The position numbers and the translations under genes were made by a program. From JAKEGN01 sp964465665 (GTDB taxonomy: Bacteria; Pseudomonadota; Gammaproteobacteria; Steroidobacterales; Woeseiaceae), in contig CAYXKM010000234.1 of NCBI GenBank assembly GCA_964465665.1, positions 1 through 7,985 on the forward strand: DNA of 7,985 bases. The letters are read 5' to 3'. The notes beneath the pieces were generated by a model. It saw only the letters and a list, made by a program, of their open reading frames with translations, made no database searches and had not been told where the DNA came from. The stretch's first letter is position 1. Each line of letters starts with the position of its first letter. Shown here in pieces: positions 1 through 6,661 of the stretch.

Positions 1-1142
1 CGACCATGGCGTTGCTGGGTGAGGAAGAGGGCAGCTCTCGTCACTGGCGACTGGTCGGCGGCATGGGCGTTATCGCCGGCATCCTGATCCTGTCCTATTA
101 CAGCGTCATCGCCGGTTGGACCATAGCCTATGCGCAGAAGAGCGTGAGCGGCAGTTTTGTCGGCGGCTCACCGGCAGACATTGTGGCAATCTTCGGCACA
201 TTCACCGGCAATTGGGTTTCCGTCGCAATTGCGCACACGATTTTCATGGCGTTAACGATATTTGTGGTTGCGCGAGGCGTGGAACGAGGCCTCGAACAGG
301 CGGTACGATTCATGGTGCCGGCGCTGTTCGTGCTCATGCTGATTTTGCTCGGCTATTCGATCAGTTCCGGTCACTTCGCCAAGGGGGTTGCGTTTCTGCT
401 CACTCCGGATTTTGATGCCCTCACCTGGAACAGCGTGCTGGTGGCGATGGGCCAGGCGTTCTTCACGCTGAGTATCGGCATGGGCGCCGTCATGGCGTAC
501 GGTGCGTACCTTCCGGCAGAGACCTCGATTACCGGCGCGTCAGCGTCTGTCGTCGTCGCTGACACTGTGATTGCTCTGTTGGCCGGGCTCGTGATTTTTC
601 CACTGGTATTTGCCAATGGCCTTAATCCTGCCGACGGACCGGGGCTGGTGTTCGTGACCCTGCCGCTGGCATTCGGTCAAATGTCGGGCGGGGTCGTATT
701 CGGCACTATTTTCTTCGTGCTGCTGATTTTCGCCGCCTGGACCTCGGCTATCGGGCTCATGGAGCCGGCGGTAGCCTGGGTGGTCGAACGATTCCATAAG
801 ACCCGGGCGCAAGCCGCCACCATGATCGGTGTACTGATCTGGGTGCTCGGATTCGGCACGGTGCTGTCGTTCAACGTGCTTGCCGAAACGAAGTTCCTCA
901 GGGGAACGATCTTTGACAATATCGATCACCTGACCAGCAACATTATGTTGCCGCTTGGCGGCGTATTCATAACGGTATTTGCATCCTGGGTGATGTGCCG
1001 GAACTCGAGTGCCGACGAACTCGGCGGAGCCGGAACCGTTTACAGCGTGTGGCGGTTTCTCGCTCGCTATCTCGCCCCGATCGCTATCATTTTCGTATTC
1101 CTGAAGGCCGTCGGTCTTCTGCCGGAGTTCCAGGGCAACTGA
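1..1142 (+). CDS. Sodium-dependent transporter, NSS (SNF) family; 5'-partial
   Basis: Probable inner-membrane Na+-coupled symporter of the neurotransmitter:sodium symporter (LeuT/MhsT) family, usually importing amino acids or related small organic solutes; the substrate cannot be read from sequence. The reading frame is open at the window edge, and the ATG at 6 is probably internal. The first residues align with the loop before LeuT helix 3 (family motif ILSYYSVIAGW), so helices 1-2 and the start codon lie upstream. Nine hydrophobic segments follow, at about residues 15-40, 65-88, 97-117, 142-167, 180-204, 225-252, 269-290, 310-330 and 348-370 counted from that ATG. They fit TM3-TM11. TM6 carries FFTLSIGMGAVMAYGAY and TM8 carries AAWTSAIGLMEP, both typical of the family. 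The protein ends just after TM11, suggesting the 11-helix form common in bacterial members. It lies 14 bp before ratA on the same strand and may be co-transcribed with it. Confidence 0.93.
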   Translation, partial: TMALLGEEEGSSRHWRLVGGMGVIAGILILSYYSVIAGWTIAYAQKSVSGSFVGGSPADIVAIFGTFTGNWVSVAIAHTIFMALTIFVVARGVERGLEQAVRFMVPALFVLMLILLGYSISSGHFAKGVAFLLTPDFDALTWNSVLVAMGQAFFTLSIGMGAVMAYGAYLPAETSITGASASVVVADTVIALLAGLVIFPLVFANGLNPADGPGLVFVTLPLAFGQMSGGVVFGTIFFVLLIFAAWTSAIGLMEPAVAWVVERFHKTRAQAATMIGVLIWVLGFGTVLSFNVLAETKFLRGTIFDNIDHLTSNIMLPLGGVFITVFASWVMCRNSSADELGGAGTVYSVWRFLARYLAPIAIIFVFLKAVGLLPEFQGN

Positions 1143-1156
1143 TGCCGGGCTGAAAG

Positions 1157-1600
1157 ATGAGAAAAGTCCGCTGTAGTGCGCTGGTACCGTACTCGTCGCG
1201 CGAGATGTTCGTCCTCGTCGACGACGTTCTGGCGTACCCGGAATTCCTGCCGTGGTGCCATGATGCGGAAGTGCACAGCCGAAGCCCGGAAGTGGTCGAA
1301 GCAACGCTGGAGTTGCACAAGGGTTCTGTCAGCAAGCATTTCACCACCCGGAACCGGCGTCGCGAATTCGAATCGATCGGCATCGAACTGATTGACGGCC
1401 CGTTCAGCCACTTGTCCGGTGGCTGGCAGTTCAAAGAGCTTAGCGACAGCGGCAGCAAAGTCCTGCTGGAACTCGAGTTCGAATTTTCCAGTCTGATAGT
1501 CGACATGATGTTCGGTGCCTACTTTGAAGATACCTGCAACTCGCTGGTCGATGCATTTACCCGTCGCGCTGCCGCAGTGTTCGGCCCACGCAAAGGCTGA
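1157..1600 (+). CDS. ratA: RatA family protein (START/COQ10-like domain)
   Basis: 147-residue protein of the RatA/YfjG family, a single START-like (polyketide-cyclase/COQ10) fold. Visible family hallmarks are ALVPYS near the N-terminus, the DDVLAYPEFLPWC stretch at about residues 23-35, KHFTTRN, a DGPFSHLSGGW segment near the middle, LEFEFSS, and a C-terminal amphipathic helix with LVDAFTRRA. Length matches E. coli RatA (about 145). E. coli RatA was reported to block 70S ribosome association, but the COQ10-like fold also suggests a role in ubiquinone binding or respiration, so the physiological function is unsettled. The ATG at 1157 gives the canonical N-terminus; upstream purines (GAAAG) are only a weak ribosome-binding site. 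It sits 14 bp after the transporter and 6 bp before rnfH, so the three genes probably form one transcript. The ratA-rnfH pairing is conserved across gammaproteobacteria. Confidence 0.93.
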   Translation: MRKVRCSALVPYSSREMFVLVDDVLAYPEFLPWCHDAEVHSRSPEVVEATLELHKGSVSKHFTTRNRRREFESIGIELIDGPFSHLSGGWQFKELSDSGSKVLLELEFEFSSLIVDMMFGAYFEDTCNSLVDAFTRRAAAVFGPRKG

Positions 1601-1606
1601 GTTTCC

Positions 1607-1900
1607 GTGTCACACACGAATGAGGTGAGCATCGAGCTCGCAATCGCGACACCGGCAAAGCAGGAATTGTTGACTCTCGGAGTCCCGGCAGGCACTACGG
1701 TCGCTCACGCCATTGAACTGTCGGGGATTGCCGCCCGGTTTGCTGACGAAAATATTGCCGAATTGCAGGCGGGAATCTGGGGAAAACCGGTCGATCGTCT
1801 GTACCGTGTACAGAATGGCGACAGGGTCGAGCTGTACAGGCCGTTGACCGTCGATCCCAAGGAAGCACGCCGATCGCGTGCCAAGGCCGGCAAGTCCTGA
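1607..1900 (+). CDS. rnfH: RnfH family ubiquitin-like protein (RatB)
   Basis: 97-residue beta-grasp (ubiquitin-like) protein of the RnfH/RatB family. Diagnostic are the AGIWGKPVDRLYRVQNGD stretch at about residues 55-72, the following RVELYRPLTVDPKEARRSRA block, and a basic C-terminus. Length agrees with E. coli RatB (about 96). The name comes from linkage to rnf electron-transport genes in some bacteria; the biochemical role is not established, and no rnf genes are in this window. The start is GTG at 1607, 6 bp after the ratA stop, with AAAGG at 1592-1596 as a plausible ribosome-binding site. An in-frame GTG at 1625 is a less likely alternative because it would remove residues before the first beta strand. 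The gene converges on bamE, with six bases between the stop codons, and its TGA lies inside a hairpin (1893-1921). Confidence 0.92.
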   Translation: MSHTNEVSIELAIATPAKQELLTLGVPAGTTVAHAIELSGIAARFADENIAELQAGIWGKPVDRLYRVQNGDRVELYRPLTVDPKEARRSRAKAGKS

Positions 1901-1921
1901 ATCCGACTAGAGTTCGGGACT
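1893..1921 (+). terminator. Hairpin spanning the rnfH and bamE stop codons
   Basis: AGTCCTGAAT (1893-1902) pairs with GTTCGGGACT (1912-1921) around a 9-base loop, giving eight Watson-Crick and two G-U pairs in the rnfH-strand RNA. The rnfH TGA is in the left arm and the bamE stop is in the loop. No uridine run follows, so this is not a classical intrinsic terminator. It may act as a weak terminator or as an RNA 3'-end stabiliser. In the bamE-strand RNA the two wobbles become A-C mismatches, so the structure favours the + transcript. Confidence 0.35.
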
Positions 1922-2233
1922 CAGTTCCTGGTCGTCCACGATCCTGGTGACAAGGTCGTTCTCAAAGTAAATGGAAACCCAGCGTTTGAACGTGGCTTTT
2001 TCCCGGCCGACCGTGAGGTAGTAGACATAGTCCCAGCGGCTGCTGTGGAAAGGATCGTCGACCATCGGTGTACCGAGGAGAAACCGTACCTGGTTGCGAG
2101 TCATCCCTTGTGTCACCTGGTCGAGGTCTTCCTGTTTCAGAAGATTGCCTTGCGACATGGGCGCGCGGTACACGCAAGCCGAAGAGGTGGCGAGCACCAG
2201 TATCATCAACACGAAAATCGCGAATCTGCGCAA
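1907..2233 (-). CDS. bamE: Outer membrane protein assembly factor BamE (SmpA/OmlA lipoprotein)
   Basis: Small lipoprotein of the BAM complex, which folds beta-barrel proteins into the outer membrane; it is expected to be anchored in the inner leaflet of that membrane. The frame is open to a TTG at 2332, but the best start is TTG at 2233, giving 108 residues. That start yields a compact signal peptide (RR followed by a hydrophobic core) with the lipidated cysteine at residue 20 in the context SSAC, a slightly loose lipobox because position -3 is Ser. A TTG at 2266 is an alternative. The mature part carries the SmpA/OmlA family pattern: SQGNLL, the DLDQVTQGMTRNQVRFLLGT stretch, DPFHSSRWDYVYY, then a C-terminal beta strand with VSIYFENDLVTRI. 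E. coli BamE is 113 residues. It is divergent from fur and convergent with rnfH, an arrangement known from Pseudomonas (omlA-fur). No ATG start is available outside the hydrophobic core. Confidence 0.9.
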   Translation of the reverse strand: MRRFAIFVLMILVLATSSACVYRAPMSQGNLLKQEDLDQVTQGMTRNQVRFLLGTPMVDDPFHSSRWDYVYYLTVGREKATFKRWVSIYFENDLVTRIVDDQELSPEL

Positions 2234-2318
2234 GCCTGTCCGTCCCGGATGTGTCAGCCGATTCAAATCAATACCCGTATGAGGTGCGGATGCGGTGGAG
2301 CAACCGCCCCGAATGAGC

Positions 2319-2324
2319 CATAAT
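2319..2324. promoter_or_regulatory. Candidate overlapping -10 hexamers of divergent bamE and fur promoters
   Basis: CATAAT on the + strand (2319-2324) reads TATTAT on the - strand at the same bases, so one AT-rich patch could serve as -10 for both genes. It is flanked by GCC/GGC arms (2317-2328). The best + strand -35 is the poor TGGAGC (2296-2301), and no good - strand -35 is visible. A classical 19-bp Fur box is not recognisable here, so Fur autoregulation is not supported by the sequence alone. Confidence 0.3.
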
Positions 2325-2399
2325 AGGCGCAAATCATACCTTCTTGCTTTTCGCTGCGATAGCGCCGCTTGCTCCGGGCTGGCCTACGGGACTACAGAT

Positions 2400-2819
2400 A
2401 TGATGCAACGTCAGGAACTTCGCAAAGCGGGACTGAAAATAACGCTTCCGCGGCTCAAAATCCTCGAGATTCTGGAAGATAAGAAACAGCTGCATCTCAG
2501 CGCGGAAGACATCTACAAAGAGTTGTTGGACACCGGCGAGGACATCGGACTCGCAACCGTGTATCGGGTTCTGACGCAATTCGAAGCCGCCGGCCTGATC
2601 AGCAGGCACAATTTCGAAGGTGGCCATTCAGTTTTCGAGATCAATGAGGGCGAACATCACGATCATATGGTATGCGTCGAGACGGGTGAGGTGGTCGAAT
2701 TCGTCAATGAGGAAATCGAGCGCCTGCAGAAAGAAATTGCACGAAAGCACAACTACGAGCTGATCGATCACAACCTGGTGCTGTACGTAAGGCCGTTGGC
2801 AAAGAAATCCGGCAGCTGA
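2400..2819 (+). CDS. fur: Ferric uptake regulator Fur
   Basis: Iron-responsive DNA-binding repressor: with Fe2+ bound, the dimer shuts off iron-uptake genes. The frame is open from GTG 2295, but the ATG at 2400 (or the next ATG at 2403) gives the normal N-terminus, and GGGA at 2388-2391 is well spaced for 2400. From 2400 the protein is 139 residues. The N-terminal winged helix includes ELRKAGLKITLPRLKILEIL and GLATVYRVL. Metal ligands are visible: H32, E80, H87 and H89 match one E. coli site (H33, E81, H88, H90), and H86, D88, E107 and H124 match the other (H87, D89, E108, H125). E. coli's Cys93-x-x-Cys96 is reduced to C92 with Thr95, and there is no C-terminal cysteine tail, as in Pseudomonas Fur. 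Thus no structural Cys4 zinc site is expected. Divergent from bamE and convergent with recN. Confidence 0.95.
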   Translation: MMQRQELRKAGLKITLPRLKILEILEDKKQLHLSAEDIYKELLDTGEDIGLATVYRVLTQFEAAGLISRHNFEGGHSVFEINEGEHHDHMVCVETGEVVEFVNEEIERLQKEIARKHNYELIDHNLVLYVRPLAKKSGS

Positions 2820-2839
2820 TGGCGCCGATAGTCGTCAGC
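2815..2839 (+). terminator. Hairpin spanning the fur and recN stop codons
   Basis: GCTGATGGC (2815-2823) pairs with GTCGTCAGC (2831-2839) around a 7-base loop, giving nine pairs, two of them G-U, in the fur-strand RNA. The fur TGA (2817-2819) lies in the left arm and the recN stop (2835-2837, complement) in the right arm. A wider inverted repeat also encloses it: GAAATCC (2804-2810) with GGATTTC (2850-2856). Only a short TTT follows on the + side, so this is at best a weak terminator for fur. On the recN strand the wobbles become mismatches. Confidence 0.38.
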
Positions 2840-4526
2840 CCGCTTTGCTGGATTTCTCCGGGCGACGCGAATTGCTGAGCATTTCCGCGGCGTGATCCCG
2901 GGTTTTCCTGGTAATTTTCATTCCGCCCAACATCCTTGCGAGTTCTTCGATTCGCTCGGCGTCGTTCAATTGATTGATCGCAATACGGGTGGAAAGTCCG
3001 TCCGTGATTTTTACGACCCGAAAGTGATTGTCCGCAAGGCCCGCGACCTGGGCCAGATGAGTGACGCACAGGACCTGGCGGGTTCGGCCCAGATCCCGCA
3101 GGTGCCGTCCAACCATTTCTGCGACTCCACCCCCCACACCGCTATCGACTTCATCGAAAATCATTGTCGGTATGGTGCTGCCGTCAATCGCGATGACCTG
3201 GATCGCAAGGCTCATACGTGACAGCTCGCCGCCGGACGCAATTTTTGCCAGCGGCATCGGCGCCTGGCCAGGATTCGGGCTGATCAGGTATTCGATTTCA
3301 TCCATGCCTGATGCTCTCGCTTCCGCGGATGTTGCCAATCGCACCTCGAAGACACCACCTGTCATGCCAAGATCGGCCATCGCATTGCATACCGCAGAGG
3401 CCAGGAGCTTTGCCGCTTTGCGCCTGGCGGCCGTAAGCTTCGCGGCCGCTTCCCTGTAGACGTGCTCGGCGAGACGCGATTTCTCGGCAAGCTCCGCGCC
3501 TGCAGATTCTGCGTTCTGCAGCAAGAGCAGTTGTTCGTTGACCCGGTCGCAGACCTGCAGAAGCTCATCCGGCTCCACGCGGTGTTTCCGCGCCACCGCC
3601 TGGATCGCCGTCAGCCGCTCCTCCACCTCGTCGCGGCGCTGCGGGTCGGCATCCAGTGATTCGGCGTATCGTCGCAGAGAGTCGTACGCTTCGCTGAGCT
3701 GGATTCCCGCATCGGTCAACAACGTCGCCACCGGCTGCAGTCGGTCATCAAAGATGCTGGCGGCTTCGATTGCACGAGTTGCTTCGGCAAGCAAACGATG
3801 TGCGTTGTCCGGTTCACCGTCATAAGTCGCACGGATGGCGTCATTGACCGCGTCGGCCAGTCGTCCCGTATTCAGCAGCACGCGACGTTCATCCTGCAGT
3901 GCCGTGAATTCGCCGGATTTCATGTTCAGGGAGGCGAATTCCCCGGACTGGAATTCCAGCAGTTCGAGACGAGCGACCCGATCGCGGTTTGCGTCTTCCA
4001 GTTCCTGCCACTGCCCGGAAAGTGCCTGCCACTCGCGAAAAGCGGCTTCAGTTGCATCGCGCAGTGGTGCATGCGCGCCGAAATGATCCAGGAGATCACG
4101 TTGCACGCTGCGGCGAACCAGGGATTGATGAAAGTGCTGTCCGTGTATGTCCAGCAGGATTTCGCCCAGCGCCTTGAGATTCTGCAAGGTCACTGCGTTG
4201 CCATTGATAAACGCCCGCGAGCGTCCGTCCGCGCCGATTACCCGGCGAATCAGGCAGTCACTATCGGCATCCAGGGTCTGATCGACGAGCCAGCGACGTG
4301 CATCATGCTGCTGCGACACGTCGAACTCGGCGGAAAATTCTGCGCGGTCGCAGCCGCTTCGGACGAGGCTACCGCTGCCGCGTTCGCCAATGACCAGCCC
4401 GATTGCATCGACAAGTATCGACTTTCCGGCACCGGTCTCGCCGGTCAGTACGGTCATGCCATTGCGAAACTCGAGCAGTGCTTCATCGACAATGGCGAAG
4501 TTGCGAATATGAAGTCGAGTCAACAT
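2835..4526 (-). CDS. recN: DNA repair protein RecN (SMC-like ATPase)
   Basis: 563-residue SMC-like ATPase that acts with RecA in double-strand-break repair by organising broken DNA ends; E. coli RecN has 553 residues. The N-terminal half of the ATPase begins LTRLHIRNFAIVDEALLEF, typical of RecN, with Walker A GETGAGKS at residues 29-36. The DIHGQHFHQSL segment and a long charged, largely helical middle (about 150-390) correspond to the coiled-coil arm, including the conserved LEFQSGEF turn. The C-terminal half carries the ABC signature SGGELSRMSL (about 430-439), Walker B TMIFDEVDSG (454-463) with D458/E459, and the CVTHLAQVA switch with H490. The ATG at 4526 lies 3 bp after the nadK stop without a clear ribosome-binding site, implying translational coupling in a nadK-recN operon. 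No consensus LexA box is visible upstream. The C-terminus ends KAG, not the Ala-Ala associated with ClpXP turnover in E. coli. Confidence 0.96.
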   Translation of the reverse strand: MLTRLHIRNFAIVDEALLEFRNGMTVLTGETGAGKSILVDAIGLVIGERGSGSLVRSGCDRAEFSAEFDVSQQHDARRWLVDQTLDADSDCLIRRVIGADGRSRAFINGNAVTLQNLKALGEILLDIHGQHFHQSLVRRSVQRDLLDHFGAHAPLRDATEAAFREWQALSGQWQELEDANRDRVARLELLEFQSGEFASLNMKSGEFTALQDERRVLLNTGRLADAVNDAIRATYDGEPDNAHRLLAEATRAIEAASIFDDRLQPVATLLTDAGIQLSEAYDSLRRYAESLDADPQRRDEVEERLTAIQAVARKHRVEPDELLQVCDRVNEQLLLLQNAESAGAELAEKSRLAEHVYREAAAKLTAARRKAAKLLASAVCNAMADLGMTGGVFEVRLATSAEARASGMDEIEYLISPNPGQAPMPLAKIASGGELSRMSLAIQVIAIDGSTIPTMIFDEVDSGVGGGVAEMVGRHLRDLGRTRQVLCVTHLAQVAGLADNHFRVVKITDGLSTRIAINQLNDAERIEELARMLGGMKITRKTRDHAAEMLSNSRRPEKSSKAG

Positions 4527-4529
4527 GGG

Positions 4530-5429
4530 CTAGCCCGTGTCCCCGGGATCAGCTGCGAAACGGCTGTCATGGCCCCAGTGAAGTTTGGAACGCAATATTT
4601 CGTAGAAGTCATATCCCGGCGGATGAATCAGCGTGATTCGCCTGGCGGAACGGGCAATGACGAGCCGGTCTTCAGGCCCGAGTTCGCCCAGGCTGAGACC
4701 GTCCACAGCAATTTCCGCCTTGGTATTTCCGTGGGCATGCAATAAGACTTCGACGCTGAGATCCGCCGATATGACGATCGGCCGATCGCTCAGGGTGTGG
4801 GGGCAAACAGGTACGATGACGATGGCATTCAGGTTCGGCTCGATGATGGGTCCGCCGCAACTCAGAGCATACGCAGTCGAGCCTGTCGGCGTGGCCACGA
4901 TCAGCCCGTCGCCGGCATGCGCGTTCAATCGTTTGCCGGCGATGCGCGTTTCGAAATACAGCATGCGGCCGCTTTCGCACCGCTGTACGACGATGTCGTT
5001 CAGCGCGGTCGCGCTTCGCTGGCTGCCATCCGGGGCTTCAACATATGCGTCAAGCAACAGGCGCATTTCACGGTGGTACTCGCCACGCAGGATTCGTTCC
5101 AGGCTGGCAATCATTTCCCTGGGCAATACGTCCGTGAGGAAGCCGAGCCGGCCCCGGTTGACGCCAAGCAGCGGCACGTTGACGTCACCGGCAAGTTTTG
5201 CGGCGTAAAGCATCGTACCGTCGCCACCGACTGCGATGATCAGGTCGGCTTCGTCCGCGATAGCCGACTCCTCGACCGCTCGCACGTCAAATGCCCGCGC
5301 GATTCCCGGGTTGGCGATCACGGCGGTGCCGGTTTTTGTCAAATAGCTTGCGAGAGCAGCCATCGGTTCGGCAACGCGCTCATCCTCGTGTCGGCCGACA
5401 AGCGCGATGGTATTGAATGGTTGAGTCAT
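4530..5429 (-). CDS. nadK: NAD kinase
   Basis: 299-residue cytoplasmic ATP-dependent NAD kinase (PpnK), which phosphorylates NAD+ to NADP+ and so sets the NADP(H) supply; typical bacterial length is about 290-300. Key motifs are visible: GGDGTML with catalytic D70 (G68-G71), GVNRGRLGFLTD at 89-100, the NAD-binding LND at 143-145, HAGDGLIVATPTGSTAY at 171-187, and HTLSDRPIVI at 211-220. The C-terminus (FYEILRSKLHWG) matches the end of proteobacterial enzymes. The start is the ATG at 5429; no alternative start was found in the roughly 80 bases upstream that I read in this frame. No Shine-Dalgarno sequence precedes it, and a TATATT hexamer lies only 11 bases upstream, so a leaderless or near-leaderless message is possible. 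Followed after 3 bp by recN on the same strand and divergent from hrcA; the nadK-recN neighbourhood next to grpE is also seen in E. coli. Confidence 0.96.
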   Translation of the reverse strand: MTQPFNTIALVGRHEDERVAEPMAALASYLTKTGTAVIANPGIARAFDVRAVEESAIADEADLIIAVGGDGTMLYAAKLAGDVNVPLLGVNRGRLGFLTDVLPREMIASLERILRGEYHREMRLLLDAYVEAPDGSQRSATALNDIVVQRCESGRMLYFETRIAGKRLNAHAGDGLIVATPTGSTAYALSCGGPIIEPNLNAIVIVPVCPHTLSDRPIVISADLSVEVLLHAHGNTKAEIAVDGLSLGELGPEDRLVIARSARRITLIHPPGYDFYEILRSKLHWGHDSRFAADPGDTG

Positions 5430-5439
5430 ACGTTGGTTG

Positions 5440-5445
5440 AATATA
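5440..5445 (-). promoter_or_regulatory. Candidate -10 (TATATT) for the nadK-recN operon
   Basis: TATATT on the - strand lies 11 bases before the nadK ATG. A matching -35 at 16-18 bp is not evident (the best hexamer shares about two positions with TTGACA). If used, transcription would begin only a few bases before the start codon, in keeping with the missing Shine-Dalgarno. Confidence 0.25.
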
Positions 5446-5534
5446 TTCTGCCCGAGGACGGTCGGTATGAGCCCACTGGCCGGGAGCCGTTGATTGTTGC
5501 AAACAGCGGAGCAGCCGCCAAGTCGTCAATCGAA

Positions 5535-5540
5535 GATAAT
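5535..5540 (+). promoter_or_regulatory. Candidate -10 (GATAAT) for hrcA
   Basis: GATAAT, one base from TATAAT, lies in the 164-bp nadK/hrcA gap, about 54 bases before the hrcA ATG. The -35 region is poor. No sigma-32-type promoter and no CIRCE repeat is visible ahead of hrcA. Also in this gap is a small dyad, TGTT-GCA-AACA at 5495-5505, whose role is unknown. Confidence 0.25.
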
Positions 5541-5593
5541 CTGGACATTTCCGCAATGAGTTGCCAGCGCAATTTCACTGTAAGCTTCGGATG

Positions 5594-6661
5594 ATGAGCG
5601 AAGCAGCCAGTCCGTTGCCCAATGAACGTGCCCAGTACCTGCTCAAGGTATTGATACGCCGCTTTATACGCGATGGTCAGCCGGTAGGGTCGCGCACCCT
5701 GTCAAAAGATGCAGGGCTCGATCTCAGCCCCGCCACTATCCGCAATATCATGTCGGATCTCGAGGAACTCGGCCTTGTGTCCGCTCCTCACACATCCGCC
5801 GGCAGGGTGCCAACCGCGCAGGGATATCGTTTGTTTGTCGATTCGCTTGTTCGCTACAAGCAACCGAAAGACGGTGACATCAGGCAACTGAAATCGCAGA
5901 TAGCGCAAAAGCAGGAGGACCCTGAAGCCCTATTGACCTCTGTATCACAGCTGCTGTCCCGGTTCACCAGCCTCGCCGGCGTCGTTACCGTGCCGCGCGG
6001 CCAGAAATCGATCCTGCGTCAAATTGACTTCCTGCCGCTGTCCGAGAGTAGGATTCTTGCCATCCTGGTGATCAATGACCGCGAAGTGCAGAACAGGATT
6101 CTTAGCACCGAATCACCACGTAGTGCTGACGAGCTGCGCCGGGCCGCCAATTTCATCAATGAACACTATGTGGGCATGGATCTGGCGCAGATTCGCGAGG
6201 AATTGATTACGGAACTCGATCGTACACGTGACTCGATGAACCAGGCGATGCACGACATTATTTCTGTTGCACAGTCAGCGATGGTCGGAGCATCGAAACC
6301 GGCCGGGGAGTTCGTTCTGGCGGGGGAGGCGAATCTGATGAATTTCGCCGAACTTTCGGATCTCGAGACATTGCGGCGATTGTTCGATGCGTTCGCGCGC
6401 AAGCGACTTCTTCTCGATCTGCTTGATCGCAGCATCAATGCCAATGGGGTGCAGATCTTCATCGGACAGGAGTCGGGGTTCAGCATTCTGGACCACTGCA
6501 GTGTGGTCACAGCGCCATATCGCGTAGACGACGATCATATTGGCGTACTCGGCGTCATAGGCCCGACCCGGATGGCTTACGACCGGGTGGTGCCGATCGT
6601 CGACATCACTGCGAGACTGCTGGAATCCGCATTGAAAGGAGTCCATGAACCGACGGGGTGA
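5594..6661 (+). CDS. hrcA: Heat-inducible transcription repressor HrcA
   Basis: 355-residue repressor that binds CIRCE operators (TTAGCACTC-N9-GAGTGCTAA) ahead of groESL and, in many bacteria, dnaK operons; its activity is tuned by GroEL. The N-terminal winged helix contains the family's LNERAQYLL-like start (here PNERAQYLLKVLIRRFI), then GQPVGSRTLS, the LDLSPATIRNIMSDLEELG recognition region at about residues 42-60, and SAGRVPTAQGYRLFVDSL at 68-85. The rest is the GAF-like/dimerisation part, with GVVTVPR, the LPLSESRILAILVIN segment, IFIGQESG and GVIGPTRMAYDRVVPIVD near the end, all typical. The frame is open from TTG 5561; the tandem ATGs at 5591 and 5594 give the standard MSEA-like N-terminus, and 5594 is chosen. 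No clear ribosome-binding site. Divergent from nadK and 163 bp upstream of grpE, which has its own promoter. Confidence 0.95.
   Translation: MSEAASPLPNERAQYLLKVLIRRFIRDGQPVGSRTLSKDAGLDLSPATIRNIMSDLEELGLVSAPHTSAGRVPTAQGYRLFVDSLVRYKQPKDGDIRQLKSQIAQKQEDPEALLTSVSQLLSRFTSLAGVVTVPRGQKSILRQIDFLPLSESRILAILVINDREVQNRILSTESPRSADELRRAANFINEHYVGMDLAQIREELITELDRTRDSMNQAMHDIISVAQSAMVGASKPAGEFVLAGEANLMNFAELSDLETLRRLFDAFARKRLLLDLLDRSINANGVQIFIGQESGFSILDHCSVVTAPYRVDDDHIGVLGVIGPTRMAYDRVVPIVDITARLLESALKGVHEPTG

Noticed and set aside
540..1304. 254-codon - strand frame opposite the transporter and ratA
   Set aside because: Shadow frame: rich in Arg, His, Gly and Pro, with no domain, opposite two convincing genes.
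2317..2340. Possible Fur box (ATAAT...ATCAT) in the bamE/fur gap
   Set aside because: Only isolated half-site bases match the 19-bp consensus; the overall match is too poor.
2295..2399. 35-residue N-terminal extension of Fur from GTG 2295
   Set aside because: The extension has no counterpart in Fur proteins and overlaps the bamE upstream region; the ATG at 2400 with GGGA upstream gives the canonical start.
4693..4708. LexA-like CTGA-N8-ACAG inside nadK, upstream of recN
   Set aside because: One mismatch in the conserved half-site, a GC-rich core unlike SOS boxes, and it falls in conserved nadK codons, so it is most likely chance.
3798..4745. Long open frame (315 codons, + strand) antisense to recN and the end of nadK
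   Set aside because: It lies opposite two certain genes, resembles no family, and is the kind of shadow frame expected opposite GC-rich coding DNA.
4797..5594. 265-codon + strand frame antisense to nadK, running to hrcA
   Set aside because: It overlaps nadK completely, its product is low in recognisable motifs, and it would end inside the hrcA start.
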